48,276 nucleotides of DNA from contig NZ_MUHE01000025.1 of assembly GCF_002217405.1 (NCBI RefSeq), positions 1-48,276 of the forward strand. Reading direction: 5' to 3'. The stretch comes from Flavobacterium psychrophilum DSM 3660 = ATCC 49418 (GTDB taxonomy: Bacteria; Bacteroidota; Bacteroidia; Flavobacteriales; Flavobacteriaceae). Both the position numbers and the translations under genes were made by a program. Positions 8,163 through 17,527 of the stretch are shown here, piece after piece; the stretch's first letter is position 1, and the number at the start of each line of letters is the position of its first letter. Under the pieces are notes generated by a model, which saw only the letters and a program-made list of their open reading frames with translations, was not told where the DNA came from and made no database searches.

Positions 8163-8894
8163 ATGAAATGTGCTTTAGTAACAGGAGGTTCAAGAGGAAT
8201 AGGTAGTGCAATTTGCAAAAAATTAGCAACAGATTCTGATTACCATATTCTCATAAATTATAAAGAGAACAAACAAGCTGCAGAACAAACGCTCGAAGAA
8301 GTCTTAAAATTAGGCGGAAAAGGAGAAATTATCCAATTTGGCGTTTGTAATTTTGAAGAAGTAAAAAACGTACTCACCCAATGGCAAGAGGCAAATCCAG
8401 AGGCGATTGTTGAAGTTATTGTAAACAATGCAGGAATTGCAAAAGACGGATTGTTTATGTGGATGACTCCCGAAGATTGGACAAGTGTGATAAATACCAG
8501 TTTGAACGGATTTTTTAATGTAACCAACTTTTTTATTCAAAAAATGTTACGCAACAAATACGGACGAATCGTAAATATGGTCTCTGTTTCGGGCGTAAAA
8601 GGAACACCAGGACAAACCAATTATTCTGCCGCAAAAGGAGCAGTTGTTGCCGCTACAAAAGCATTAGCACAAGAAGTAGGCAAACGAAATATTACCGTAA
8701 ATGCCGTTGCTCCAGGATTTATAAGAACAGATATGACTAGTAATCTTGACGAAAAAGAACTCGTAAAAATGGTGCCTGCAAATCGTTTCGGAGAAGCCGA
8801 AGAAGTGGCAGACTTAGTGAGTTTTCTAGTATCAAGAAAATCAAGTTATATTACAGGAGAAGTTATTAATATTAATGGGGGAATTTATTCTTAA
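8163..8894 (+). CDS. FabG-like 3-oxoacyl-ACP reductase
   Basis: A short-chain dehydrogenase/reductase of 243 residues. It has the NADP(H)-binding TGGSRGIG (7-14), NNAG (88-91), a serine at 141/143 and the YxxxK pair Y154/K158. The C-terminus GEVININGG is typical of FabG. It would reduce the beta-keto group of each ACP-bound extension intermediate in polyene assembly. It begins the tightly packed core of the pigment operon, with the ketosynthase ten bases downstream. A housekeeping role in fatty acid synthesis is less likely given the neighbours. Confidence 0.9.
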   Translation: MKCALVTGGSRGIGSAICKKLATDSDYHILINYKENKQAAEQTLEEVLKLGGKGEIIQFGVCNFEEVKNVLTQWQEANPEAIVEVIVNNAGIAKDGLFMWMTPEDWTSVINTSLNGFFNVTNFFIQKMLRNKYGRIVNMVSVSGVKGTPGQTNYSAAKGAVVAATKALAQEVGKRNITVNAVAPGFIRTDMTSNLDEKELVKMVPANRFGEAEEVADLVSFLVSRKSSYITGEVININGGIYS

Positions 8895-8904
8895 AAAATT
8901 ATAA

Positions 8905-10140
8905 ATGAATAAAAGAGTTGTCATTACCGGAATGGGAATTTACTCCTGCATAGGAACTTCATTAGACGAGGTTAAAAATTCATTATACGAAGGCAAATCG
9001 GGAATTGTTATCGATCCAGAACGGTCAGCATTTGGTTTCCAATCCTCGCTCACAGGAATGGTTCCCAAACCAGAATTAAAAAATTTACTTTCCCGAAGAC
9101 AAAGAATAAGTCTTGGGGAAGAAACAGAATATGCCTATATGGCAACCATCGAAGCTCTTAAAAATGCCAAAATAGACGATACCTTTTTTAATGATAATGA
9201 GGTAGGAATTATGTACGGAAACGACAGCGTTTCTAAAGCAATCATTGAAGCTACCGACATAATTCGTGAAAAAAAAGACACTTCGCTCATAGGCTCTGGG
9301 GCGATTTTTAAATCGATGAATTCGACCGTAACCATGAATCTTTCTACTATTTTCAAACTAAGAGGAATAAATCTGACTATTAGTGCCGCTTGCGCCAGCG
9401 GTTCACATTCAATAGGTTTGGCTTATTTTCTGATAAAAAGTGGTTTTCAAGACATGATTATTTGCGGCGGAGCACAAGAAATAAACAAATATGCGATGAG
9501 CAGTTTTGACGGTTTGGGTGTTTTTTCGCCAAGACAAGACGAGCCAACTAAAGCATCTAGACCTTTCGATGCTTCTCGCGACGGATTAGTACCAAGTGGC
9601 GGTGGCGCAACTTTAATTTTAGAAAGTTACGAATCGGCAATAAAACGAGGAGCAAATATTATTGCAGAAGTTATAGGCTACGGATTTTCATCAAATGGAG
9701 GACATATTTCTACACCAAATGTCGAAGGACCAGCCACAGCCATGCAAAGAGCACTCGACGAAGCTAACGTAAAAGCTAGCGAGATAGATTATATTAATGC
9801 ACACGCAACATCAACACCAGTTGGCGACGGAAACGAAGCCAAAGCAATATTAGAAGTTTTTGGCGAAAGCAATCCTTATGTAAGTTCTACAAAATCTATG
9901 ACAGGTCACGAATGTTGGATGGCAGGAGCAAGCGAAGTTATATACTCGATACTCATGATGCAAAACGATTTTATCGCACCAAACATCAATTTAGAGAATC
10001 CAGATGAAGATGCAATAAAATTAAATTTAGTGAAAACAACGTTAAATAAAAAAATTGATATATTTTTGTCAAATTCCTTCGGATTTGGAGGAACAAATTC
10101 GGCATTAGTTATAAAAAAGTTTAAAAAGGGTGATGAATAA
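8905..10140 (+). CDS. beta-ketoacyl-ACP synthase (KAS I/II type)
   Basis: A 411-residue elongating ketosynthase with an intact triad: C163 in SAACASGSHS, H300 in YINAHATSTP and H335 in SMTGHECW. The GFGGTNSALV C-terminus is typical of FabB/FabF. It would extend the polyene by two carbons per cycle using ACP-bound malonyl units. Its last eight bases overlap the following ACP gene, so the two are probably translationally coupled. It is one of three ketosynthases here with full catalytic residues. Confidence 0.92.
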   Translation: MNKRVVITGMGIYSCIGTSLDEVKNSLYEGKSGIVIDPERSAFGFQSSLTGMVPKPELKNLLSRRQRISLGEETEYAYMATIEALKNAKIDDTFFNDNEVGIMYGNDSVSKAIIEATDIIREKKDTSLIGSGAIFKSMNSTVTMNLSTIFKLRGINLTISAACASGSHSIGLAYFLIKSGFQDMIICGGAQEINKYAMSSFDGLGVFSPRQDEPTKASRPFDASRDGLVPSGGGATLILESYESAIKRGANIIAEVIGYGFSSNGGHISTPNVEGPATAMQRALDEANVKASEIDYINAHATSTPVGDGNEAKAILEVFGESNPYVSSTKSMTGHECWMAGASEVIYSILMMQNDFIAPNINLENPDEDAIKLNLVKTTLNKKIDIFLSNSFGFGGTNSALVIKKFKKGDE

Positions 10141-10384
10141 AGAAGAAATAGTAAAAAAAATAAATGATTTTTTGGTCGATGAGTTCGAAGTAAATCAAGA
10201 TGATATTCAACCTGAAGCCAATCTAAAAGACACTTTAGGATTAGATAGTTTAGATTATGTAGATTTGGTAGTTTCTGTCGAATCTAATTTTGGTGTAAAA
10301 CTAGTCGAAGTAGATTTTGTAGGAGTAGCTTCTTTTCAAAGTTTTTATGACTTAATCGAAAATAAAATTAAACTTAAAGGATAA
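10133..10384 (+). CDS. acyl carrier protein 1
   Basis: An 83-residue acidic ACP. The LGLDSLDYVDLVV motif places the phosphopantetheine serine at residue 39. The ATG at 10133 lies inside the end of the ketosynthase gene. A GTG three bases earlier is possible but less likely. It would carry the growing aryl-polyene chain. A second, distinct ACP is encoded at 23410. Confidence 0.92.
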   Translation: MNKEEIVKKINDFLVDEFEVNQDDIQPEANLKDTLGLDSLDYVDLVVSVESNFGVKLVEVDFVGVASFQSFYDLIENKIKLKG

Positions 10385-10453
10385 TCTAGACCTTTAGATT
10401 TAAAAGCAGCTTTTGCAATCTAACATCTAAAAATTAAAATCTAAAAATCCACA

Positions 10454-11344
10454 ATGGCTCAATGGGAAGGAAAATCTAAAGGAACAGTATTGGGGTATAA
10501 GATTTTTGTTTTTTTTATAAAAAAAGCAGGAATCAAGACGGCCTATTTTATTCTTTATTTTGTAGCGACTTATTATTTTCTTTTTCTAAAAAAGAGCAAT
10601 CGAGCTATTTTTTACTACTTCAAAGAACGGTTAGGATATTCTTATTTCAAATCAAAAAAAATGGTTTTCAGGAGTTATTATACTTTTGGACAAACCATTC
10701 TCGACAAAGTTTCTATTTCGGCAGGAATGCGAGATAAATTTTCTTACGAATTTGATGGCGTAGAAATATTAAAAAAACTGTTAGAAGAAAAGAAAGGAGG
10801 CGTTCTTATTAGTGCACACATTGGAAACTTCGAAATAGCAGAACATTTTTTTAGCGAAATAGATGTCGATTTTCAAATAAACCTTGTTACTACAGATTTA
10901 GAGCATTCTGCAATAAAAAATTATCTCGAAAAAATTTCAAAAAAATCAGGCATTAAACTTATTCTGATACAAGATGATTTATCCCATATTTTCGAAATAA
11001 ATGCAGCTTTAGCAAGAAACGAATTGGTTTGTTTTACAGGCGATAGGTATTTTGAAGGCGTAAAATCATTAACAGAAAAATTATTAGGACAGGAAGCAAA
11101 ATTTCCTGCAGGACCATTTCTTATTGCTTCAAGATTAAAAGTTCCAGTAGTTTTTGTTTATGTAATGAAAGAGCCTAATTTGCACTATCATTTATACACC
11201 AGAGAAGCAAAAGTAAACCATCGCAACGAAAAAGCATTGCTAAAAGAATATACACAAAGCCTCGAATCGATGCTAAAAGAATACCCATTGCAATGGTTTA
11301 ATTATTTCGATTTTTGGACTCAATTAGAAAAAGAAAACAAATAA
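10454..11344 (+). CDS. LpxL/HtrB-like acyltransferase
   Basis: A 296-residue membrane-associated acyltransferase of the lipid A acyltransferase superfamily. A hydrophobic helix lies at about 28-46. The catalytic HIGNFE (H122 to E127, HX4E) and later FTGDRYFEG follow. Family members move acyl groups from ACP to a lipid acceptor, so here it may transfer the polyene chain, for example onto dialkylresorcinol. It lies 69 bases after the ACP. That gap holds A/T-rich repeats of ATCTAAAAAT type and no gene. Confidence 0.85.
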   Translation: MAQWEGKSKGTVLGYKIFVFFIKKAGIKTAYFILYFVATYYFLFLKKSNRAIFYYFKERLGYSYFKSKKMVFRSYYTFGQTILDKVSISAGMRDKFSYEFDGVEILKKLLEEKKGGVLISAHIGNFEIAEHFFSEIDVDFQINLVTTDLEHSAIKNYLEKISKKSGIKLILIQDDLSHIFEINAALARNELVCFTGDRYFEGVKSLTEKLLGQEAKFPAGPFLIASRLKVPVVFVYVMKEPNLHYHLYTREAKVNHRNEKALLKEYTQSLESMLKEYPLQWFNYFDFWTQLEKENK

Positions 11345-11441
11345 AAGACTAACGTACTGAAAATTAAAAAGTAAGATTTAATGTTTCTTCGCTTTCGTAG
11401 AGTCGTAATTCGTAATTATTTATACAACTTCAAAACATATT

Positions 11442-13097
11442 ATGGAAGAATTTGATACAATTATAATAGGTTCGGGAGTAGGAGGATTAGCAACAGCGCT
11501 TTGTTTGTCAAGAGCAGGGCAAAAAGTTTTAGTGCTAGAACAGCATTATGTGCCCGGAGGCTGGAGCCATAGTTTTACTATAAACGGGCAACGGTTTAGT
11601 CCAGGAGTTCATTACATGGGTCTGGTAGATGAAGGTTACTCGACAAATAACTTATATAAAGGATTAGGAATTGCAAATGATCTTGTGTTTTTTAGAATGA
11701 ACAAAAAGGGTTATGATCATTGTATTATTGATGATAAAAAATTCGACCTTCCAGCAGGCACAAAAAATCTAGAAGCTAGTCTTATTAAAGCATTTCCAAA
11801 AGAAGAAAAAAACATAAAAGAATACCTTTATTTAATTCAAAAAGTTAATGAGGAATTACAATTGATACCAACATTAAAAGGATTTTGGCAAAATATAACA
11901 GTACCTTTTAGAACAAAACATTTTGGAAAATTTGCACTATTTAACCTAAAACGAGTTATCGATTGGCATATAAAAGACCCAATGCTAAAAGCGGTACTCA
12001 ACTCACAATGTGGCGATCATGGTTTACCACCAAATAAAGCCAGTTTTCCAGTACATTGTTCGGTCATGAACCACTATCTTGAAGGCGGTTTTTACCCTAT
12101 GGGTGGCGGTGGCGGTATTGTAAAAGCAATGACAAACAAAATAAAAAGTCATGCAGGAATAATTAGAACACAACAATCGGTTGCTAAAATTTTACTAAAA
12201 GACAATAAAGCTTACGGAGTTCAATTAGCAGATGGAACACAAATTTTGGCAAAAAATATAGTTTCTAATGCAGATCCAACCGTGACGTTTCTAAAATTAA
12301 TAGGAAGTGAAAACATTAGTAAAAAATTAAACAAAAAATTAACAAACACCAAATATTCAGTTACCTCACTAATTCTTTTTCTAACATTAGATATAGATGT
12401 AACCAAACTAGGCATAGATTCCGGAAATATCTGGAGGTTTAAAGACGAAAATTTAGACCAACATTTTGAAACATTAACAAAAGGAGACATTCTTTCAGAC
12501 GACGAATTTCCAGCCCTTTTCTTAAGCTGTTCTACCTTAAAAGACCCTACAAGTTTCAACGGACGATATTATAATTTTGAAGCAGTTACTTATGTAGATT
12601 ATGCTAGTTTTAAACAATTTGAGGGTATAAATGATTATCATTGTCTAGAATACCAGAAATTTAAAGAAAGAATCATCGAAAAATTCATGAATAGCATCGA
12701 AAAAATGATTCCAAACGCAAAACAACACATTGCGCAAGTCGAACTGGGAACACCAAAAACCAACCAATTTTATATAAATGCAACACAAGGAAATGTGTAC
12801 GGAACCGAAAAAACTTTAAGCCAAATAGGCCCATTTGCTTATAAAAACAAAACCGAAATAGATAATTTATACCTTTGTGGTGCAAGTACATTATCTCACG
12901 GTGTAACAGGCGCAACTTTCTCAGGCATAGAAACAGCAGCAAGAATTCTAAATTGTACAAAAGACGATTTGCTAATAGAAGAACCAAACCAGAAACTACG
13001 AATTTATGATGCCGAAGACAAAACAACTTGGCCAGAATGGATACATGTAAAACGTTCGGATAAAGTGAGAAATTTCAAACAAGTTGCAAACACTTAA
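11442..13097 (+). CDS. CrtI/phytoene-desaturase-like FAD oxidoreductase 1
   Basis: A 551-residue flavoprotein of the phytoene desaturase/carotenoid isomerase group. The N-terminal dinucleotide-binding GSGVGG (10-15) precedes a Rossmann segment ending VLVLEQHYVPGG, and the C-terminal FAD block includes GVTGATFSGIETAARI. In carotenoid pathways such proteins oxidise or isomerise polyenes. A role in desaturating or isomerising the flexirubin polyene is an inference. A paralogue lies at 36215. The 97-base gap upstream has no recognisable gene. Confidence 0.85.
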   Translation: MEEFDTIIIGSGVGGLATALCLSRAGQKVLVLEQHYVPGGWSHSFTINGQRFSPGVHYMGLVDEGYSTNNLYKGLGIANDLVFFRMNKKGYDHCIIDDKKFDLPAGTKNLEASLIKAFPKEEKNIKEYLYLIQKVNEELQLIPTLKGFWQNITVPFRTKHFGKFALFNLKRVIDWHIKDPMLKAVLNSQCGDHGLPPNKASFPVHCSVMNHYLEGGFYPMGGGGGIVKAMTNKIKSHAGIIRTQQSVAKILLKDNKAYGVQLADGTQILAKNIVSNADPTVTFLKLIGSENISKKLNKKLTNTKYSVTSLILFLTLDIDVTKLGIDSGNIWRFKDENLDQHFETLTKGDILSDDEFPALFLSCSTLKDPTSFNGRYYNFEAVTYVDYASFKQFEGINDYHCLEYQKFKERIIEKFMNSIEKMIPNAKQHIAQVELGTPKTNQFYINATQGNVYGTEKTLSQIGPFAYKNKTEIDNLYLCGASTLSHGVTGATFSGIETAARILNCTKDDLLIEEPNQKLRIYDAEDKTTWPEWIHVKRSDKVRNFKQVANT

Positions 13098-13107
13098 AAA
13101 GCAGAAA

Positions 13108-14010
13108 ATGAAAAACATTCTCGTTATATATTATTCTCAATCAGGGCAATTAGAATCTATTGCAAGAAATATTGCAAAACCATTATTAAATTCTGATGAG
13201 GTTAATGTAGTGTTTCACGAAATTCAATTAGAAAAACCTTTCCCATTTCCATGGAATAAAGACGCTTTTTTTGATGCTTTTCCAGAATCTTTTTTGCAAA
13301 TACCAACTGCTTTAAAACCCGTTCCCACCGAAATATTAAACACAAAATTCGATTTAATCCTTCTGCATTATCAAGTTTGGTATTTGTCGCCATCTATTCC
13401 AATTAATTCATTTCTAAAAAGCTCCGAAGCCAAAACACTTTTCAATAATACACCAGTTGTAACCATCAGCGGTTCTAGAAATATGTGGGTTATGGCACAA
13501 GAAAAAATTAAAGTTTTATTAAAAAGCAACAATGCACAACTTAAAGGAAATATAGCATTGGTAGATAGAGTAGGTAATTTAATAAGCGTGATTACCATTG
13601 TAGAATGGATGTTTTCTGGAGTAAAAAAGAAATACCTAGGTATTTTTCCTTTGCCAGGAGTTTCCGAAAAAGATATTGTCGAATCATCAAAATTTGGAGA
13701 AATAATCTTCAAAAACCTTCAAAACAATAATTTCGATAACCTTCAAGCCCAATTATTAGAAAGCAAGGCCGTAAAAATAAGTTCCTATTTAGTTAAAGTT
13801 GACAAAACAGCTAACAAAATCTTTAATAAATGGTCTAATATTATCAATAATAAAAAACAATCAAGAAAAACATGGCTAAAAATATTTAATATCTATTTGT
13901 GGCTTGCAATCTGGTTAATCTCACCAATTGTGTATATATTGCATCTTTTTTTATATCCATTTTATATTAAAAAAATTAGAAGAGAAAAAGCTTATTATCA
14001 AGGCGTTTAA
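13108..14010 (+). CDS. darA: dialkylresorcinol condensing enzyme DarA
   Basis: A 300-residue protein with an N-terminal flavodoxin-like fold (MKNILVIYYSQSGQLES, the phosphate-binding loop at about 10-14) and a C-terminal hydrophobic segment near 265-290 suggesting membrane contact. It lies directly upstream of darB, the standard darA-darB order. In known dialkylresorcinol pathways, DarB joins two beta-ketoacyl thioesters and DarA completes ring formation. I chose ATG 13108 over an in-frame ATG at 13084, which would overlap the previous gene and add eight residues before the core strand. Confidence 0.88.
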   Translation: MKNILVIYYSQSGQLESIARNIAKPLLNSDEVNVVFHEIQLEKPFPFPWNKDAFFDAFPESFLQIPTALKPVPTEILNTKFDLILLHYQVWYLSPSIPINSFLKSSEAKTLFNNTPVVTISGSRNMWVMAQEKIKVLLKSNNAQLKGNIALVDRVGNLISVITIVEWMFSGVKKKYLGIFPLPGVSEKDIVESSKFGEIIFKNLQNNNFDNLQAQLLESKAVKISSYLVKVDKTANKIFNKWSNIINNKKQSRKTWLKIFNIYLWLAIWLISPIVYILHLFLYPFYIKKIRREKAYYQGV

Positions 14011-14027
14011 AATACAATAATAATATT

Positions 14028-15161
14028 ATGTTTGATGTTTACATTACAAAATCTGGAAAATATTTACCAAACAAAGTAATCTCGAACGATGAGATGGAAA
14101 ACTTTTTGGGTCTTATAAATGAAGCAACATCTAAAGCAAGAAGAATAATTTTACGCAACAACAAAATTGTAGCCCGTTATTATGCAATTGATGAAAACGG
14201 AAATAGCACACACAGCAATGCCGAACTAACAAAAAACGCCATAACTGAATTGTTTGACGAAAGTTTTACAGCCCAAGACATGCAATTATTATCCTGCGGA
14301 ACATCTACACCAGATGTATTCTTGCCATCTCACGCAGCGATGGTTCACGGATTGTTAAAAAACAAATCGGTCGAGCTAAATTCCTCAACAGGAGTTTGTT
14401 GTGCAGGAATGAACTCATTAAAATTCGGTTACCTTTCGGTAAAATCTGGAAACACAAAAAACGCAGTTTGTACAGGTTCAGAAAAAGTATCTACTTGGAT
14501 GAAATCTGAAAAATACGAACAAGAAGTTGCCAATTTAAAACACCTAGAAGAGCAACCCATAGTAGCGTTCAAGAAAGATTTTTTACGCTGGATGTTGTCT
14601 GACGGAGCAGCCGCTTTCCTATTAGAAAACGAACCAAAAGGCGAAAGATCACTCAAAATAGAATGGATGGAAGCCTTCTCTTACGCTCACGAACTCGAAG
14701 TTTGTATGTATGCGGGTGGCGATAAATTAGAAAACGGAGAATTAAAACCTTGGAGTGATTACCATCCTGAGCAATGGCTCAACGAATCTATATTTTCTAT
14801 CAAACAAGACGTAAAATTATTAGACAAAAACATTTTAATAAAAGGAGCGCAAAGCATGAAAGAAGCGTTAGATAAAAATAAGGTTTCAGCAGATCAAATA
14901 GATTATTTCTTGCCCCATGTTTCCTCTCATTATTTTGTTGAAGGGCTAAAAAAATCTTTCGCCGAAAACGGAATGGTAATTCCAAGCGAAAAATGGTTTA
15001 TGAACCTTGCACAAGTAGGAAACGTAGGATCTGCTTCAATATATTTGGCATTAAATGAATTAATGAATTCTGGAAAACTTAAAAAAGGAGACAAAATTCT
15101 TTTATCAGTACCAGAAAGCGGGCGATTTTCGTATGCCTATGCTTATTTAACTGTTTGCTAG
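14028..15161 (+). CDS. darB: dialkylresorcinol ketosynthase DarB
   Basis: A 377-residue thiolase-fold condensing enzyme of the FabH/KAS III type. The likely triad is C125 in TGVCCAGMNS, H297 in FLPHVSSHY and N332 in QVGNVGSAS. DarB joins two beta-ketoacyl thioesters head to head to form the cyclohexane-dione precursor of a 2,5-dialkylresorcinol. The pairing with darA and the surrounding polyene genes make the assignment strong. It ends seven bases before a hotdog gene. Confidence 0.93.
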   Translation: MFDVYITKSGKYLPNKVISNDEMENFLGLINEATSKARRIILRNNKIVARYYAIDENGNSTHSNAELTKNAITELFDESFTAQDMQLLSCGTSTPDVFLPSHAAMVHGLLKNKSVELNSSTGVCCAGMNSLKFGYLSVKSGNTKNAVCTGSEKVSTWMKSEKYEQEVANLKHLEEQPIVAFKKDFLRWMLSDGAAAFLLENEPKGERSLKIEWMEAFSYAHELEVCMYAGGDKLENGELKPWSDYHPEQWLNESIFSIKQDVKLLDKNILIKGAQSMKEALDKNKVSADQIDYFLPHVSSHYFVEGLKKSFAENGMVIPSEKWFMNLAQVGNVGSASIYLALNELMNSGKLKKGDKILLSVPESGRFSYAYAYLTVC

Positions 15162-15167
15162 AAAAAT

Positions 15168-15602
15168 ATGGAAACATCAAATGCTATTTTTGAAAAAGAG
15201 TTTGTAGAAAATTTGTTGCCACAAAAGTTTCCTTTTGTCATGGTCGATAAAATGTACTCTTATACCGAAACCTCTTTAATTTCAGGACTAAAAATACAAA
15301 GTGATAATATTTTTTATCATAACGGAAGCTTCGTGGAAGCTGGATTAGTAGAACATATGGCGCAATCAGTAGCGTTACACACAGGATATCAATTTTATTT
15401 AAAACAAGAACCTGCGCCAACAGGTTACATAGGTTCGATTAAAGATATTGAGATAAAAGAATTACCAAAATTAGATGAAGAAATTCAAACAACAGTTTCT
15501 ATTCTTCAAGAATTTGGAGGAATAACTTTAGTTGATATTGTTACAAAATTAAATGGTGTAGAAATCGCTACTGGCCAAATGAAAACGGTTTTAGCCAAAT
15601 AA
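15168..15602 (+). CDS. hotdog-fold 3-hydroxyacyl-ACP dehydratase-like 1
   Basis: A 144-residue hotdog protein. LLPQKFPFVMVDKM (16-29) matches the FabZ N-terminal LLPHRYPFLLVD block, and FVEAGLVEHMAQ (55-66) holds the conserved glutamate E62. The loop before it is three residues shorter than in FabZ. H51 lies 11 rather than 14 residues before the glutamate. It would dehydrate 3-hydroxyacyl-ACP to create polyene double bonds. The next gene is a paralogue 12 bases downstream, and the two may form a heteromer. Confidence 0.82.
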   Translation: METSNAIFEKEFVENLLPQKFPFVMVDKMYSYTETSLISGLKIQSDNIFYHNGSFVEAGLVEHMAQSVALHTGYQFYLKQEPAPTGYIGSIKDIEIKELPKLDEEIQTTVSILQEFGGITLVDIVTKLNGVEIATGQMKTVLAK

Positions 15603-15614
15603 TTTCAATAAGAA

Positions 15615-16076
15615 ATGGATACAACTATAGACATAAAAAACTATTTGCCTCATCGTAAGCCTTTTTTAATGGTTGATATGATTCTGATAATGGATGAAGA
15701 AAAAGTTGAAACCATTTTTGAAATAAAAAGCGATAATATATTTATTCAAAACAATACTTTTATAGAAGCTGGATTAATAGAAAATGCGGCTCAAACCTGT
15801 TCTTCAATTGTTGCAAAAGATTATTTTGTAGATGAAAATAATGAAGACAAATCTGGCGTAGATGTGGTTGGCTTCATAAGTGCAATAAAATCATTAAAAA
15901 TTCATAAACTTCCAGAGGTTGGAAGTACAATCAAAACAATTTCAACTTTAGTATCAAAATTCGTAACAGACGATTATAGTTTATGTACTATGAGTTGTCA
16001 AACGTTCAATAATGAAGAGTTACTTTTAGAAGGAGAGATTAATCTTTTTATTCAAGAAAATCATTCAAAACAATAG
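15615..16076 (+). CDS. hotdog-fold dehydratase-like 2, histidine not conserved
   Basis: A 153-residue paralogue of the preceding protein. NYLPHRKPFLMVDM (9-22) and FIEAGLIENAAQ (49-60) define a FabA/FabZ-like hotdog. E56 is kept, but the residue matching H51 of the neighbour is glutamine (Q45 in FIQNN). It may therefore be a structural partner or have altered chemistry. Placement next to the other dehydratase and darB ties it to polyene synthesis. Confidence 0.8.
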   Translation: MDTTIDIKNYLPHRKPFLMVDMILIMDEEKVETIFEIKSDNIFIQNNTFIEAGLIENAAQTCSSIVAKDYFVDENNEDKSGVDVVGFISAIKSLKIHKLPEVGSTIKTISTLVSKFVTDDYSLCTMSCQTFNNEELLLEGEINLFIQENHSKQ

Positions 16077-16082
16077 AAAGCT

Positions 16083-16487
16083 ATGAAAGAAAACGAAGTT
16101 CCTCAAGACAAAGGCAATCTTTCTAAAAGCAACATGAAAGAATTGGTTTATGCAACCGATGAAAAAGGCAATTATACAACCGCTTTGAGCACTGGTTGGG
16201 AACCAAAAACGATAGCGCTTTCTAATTCTATTGATGAAATAAACGAACGAATTGCTACTGCAAAAGAACAAGTAAAAAATGCTGAAGTAAGTCCAATTGT
16301 TTATTTTATGGAATGCTCTAAAATGGATATTGGTGTGCTGTCTAGTTACGTTGGTATGTGGCAATGGCGCGTAAAAAGACATTTCAAACCTACCATTTTT
16401 GTTAAATTAAGTGATACCACTTTACAGAAATATGCCGAAACTTTTAATATTTCGGTTCATGAATTAAGAAATTTTAAAACAGATTAA
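16083..16487 (+). CDS. conserved pigment-locus protein with HTH-like end
   Basis: A 134-residue protein that I cannot place in a named family. The N-terminal 30 residues are hydrophilic. A predicted helical stretch near 46-68 is charged. From about 85 to 130 the pattern ends in LQKYAETFNISVHELRNFK, which resembles the last helices of an XRE-type helix-turn-helix. There is no signal peptide or membrane segment. Its stop overlaps the next start by one base (TAATG), so it is co-translated with the BtrH-like protein. A regulatory or partner role is only a guess. Confidence 0.65.
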   Translation: MKENEVPQDKGNLSKSNMKELVYATDEKGNYTTALSTGWEPKTIALSNSIDEINERIATAKEQVKNAEVSPIVYFMECSKMDIGVLSSYVGMWQWRVKRHFKPTIFVKLSDTTLQKYAETFNISVHELRNFKTD

Positions 16488-17485
16488 TGGAAATCAATTT
16501 CACACATCATCAATCTGCACATTGCGAAAACGGAGTAGCTTCTAATTTGCTTAAAAACAATGGTTTGAATATTAGTGAACCTATGGTTTTCGGTATTGGA
16601 TCAGGGCTTTTCTTTGTTTATTTACCATTTATAAAAGTAAATTATGCACCAGCAATAAGTTACAGACCAATGCCTGGTGCTATTTTTAACAAATTAGCAA
16701 AACGATTAGGATTAAAAATAAAAAGGCAAAAATTTTCTAGCGAAGCCAATGCTACAAAAGCTTTGGATGAAAATCTGAAAAATAACATTCCTACAGGATT
16801 GCAAGTGGGTGTTTATAATTTGAGTTATTTTCCAGACGAATATCGTTTTCATTTCAACGCTCATAATTTAGTCGTTTACGGCAAAACCGAAACCGATTAT
16901 CTTATTAGCGATCCAGTAATGGAAACCGTGACAACACTCACACATCAAGAACTAAATAAAGTACGTTTTGCCAAAGGAGCTTTTGCGCCAAGAGGACAAA
17001 TGTATTACCCAATTCATATTCCTGCTACTATCGATTTAAAAAGTGCTATTATCAAAGGAATTAAGAATACTTGCCGAGATATGTTAGCTCCTGCGCCCAT
17101 TATTGGTGTTAGAGGAATAAAGTTTGTAGCCAGTCGAATTAGAAAATGGCCAGTTAAACACGGAACCAAAAAAGCCAATCATTATCTAGCTCAAATGGTT
17201 AGAATGCAAGAAGAAATAGGTACTGGTGGTGGCGGTTTTCGATTTATTTATGCCGCTTTTTTGCAAGAATCAGCTGTGATTTTAGAAAACGAAAAACTAA
17301 AAGAACTGTCACTAGAAATGACAATAATTGGCGATTTATGGCGAGATTTTGCCGTAAACGCTTCTAGAGTTTATAAAAATAGAAGCACACAGGCGGATGT
17401 TTACAATACCATTGCCGATCAACTATTAGATATTGCCAATAAAGAAGAAGTTTTTTTTAAAAAATTAAAAGTGGCTGTTTCTTGA
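16487..17485 (+). CDS. BtrH-like acyl-transfer protein
   Basis: A 332-residue protein with a BtrH N-terminal-like domain (a C39-peptidase-like fold). HHQSAHCENGVASNLLKNNG (7-26) contains the candidate catalytic C13, followed by a glycine-rich GIGSGLFFVY strand. BtrH in butirosin biosynthesis moves an acyl group from an ACP to an aminoglycoside. By analogy this protein may move an ACP-bound acyl chain to an acceptor, for example forming the flexirubin ester. It overlaps the upstream gene by one base. The accessory darTG pair begins 43 bases downstream. Confidence 0.75.
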   Translation: MEINFTHHQSAHCENGVASNLLKNNGLNISEPMVFGIGSGLFFVYLPFIKVNYAPAISYRPMPGAIFNKLAKRLGLKIKRQKFSSEANATKALDENLKNNIPTGLQVGVYNLSYFPDEYRFHFNAHNLVVYGKTETDYLISDPVMETVTTLTHQELNKVRFAKGAFAPRGQMYYPIHIPATIDLKSAIIKGIKNTCRDMLAPAPIIGVRGIKFVASRIRKWPVKHGTKKANHYLAQMVRMQEEIGTGGGGFRFIYAAFLQESAVILENEKLKELSLEMTIIGDLWRDFAVNASRVYKNRSTQADVYNTIADQLLDIANKEEVFFKKLKVAVS

Positions 17486-17515
17486 AATTGAAGAGTCGTT
17501 TTGTTTCAAAAAAAC

Positions 17516-17523
17516 TATATTTG
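17516..17523 (+). promoter_or_regulatory. -7 box in front of darT
   Basis: TATATTTG matches TAnnTTTG and ends four bases before the darT ATG, so a transcript from it would be nearly leaderless. A TTG at 17488-17490 lies 25 bases upstream, a little beyond ideal spacing. This would let darTG be expressed apart from the pigment operon. Confidence 0.5.
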
Positions 17524-17527
17524 TGCA

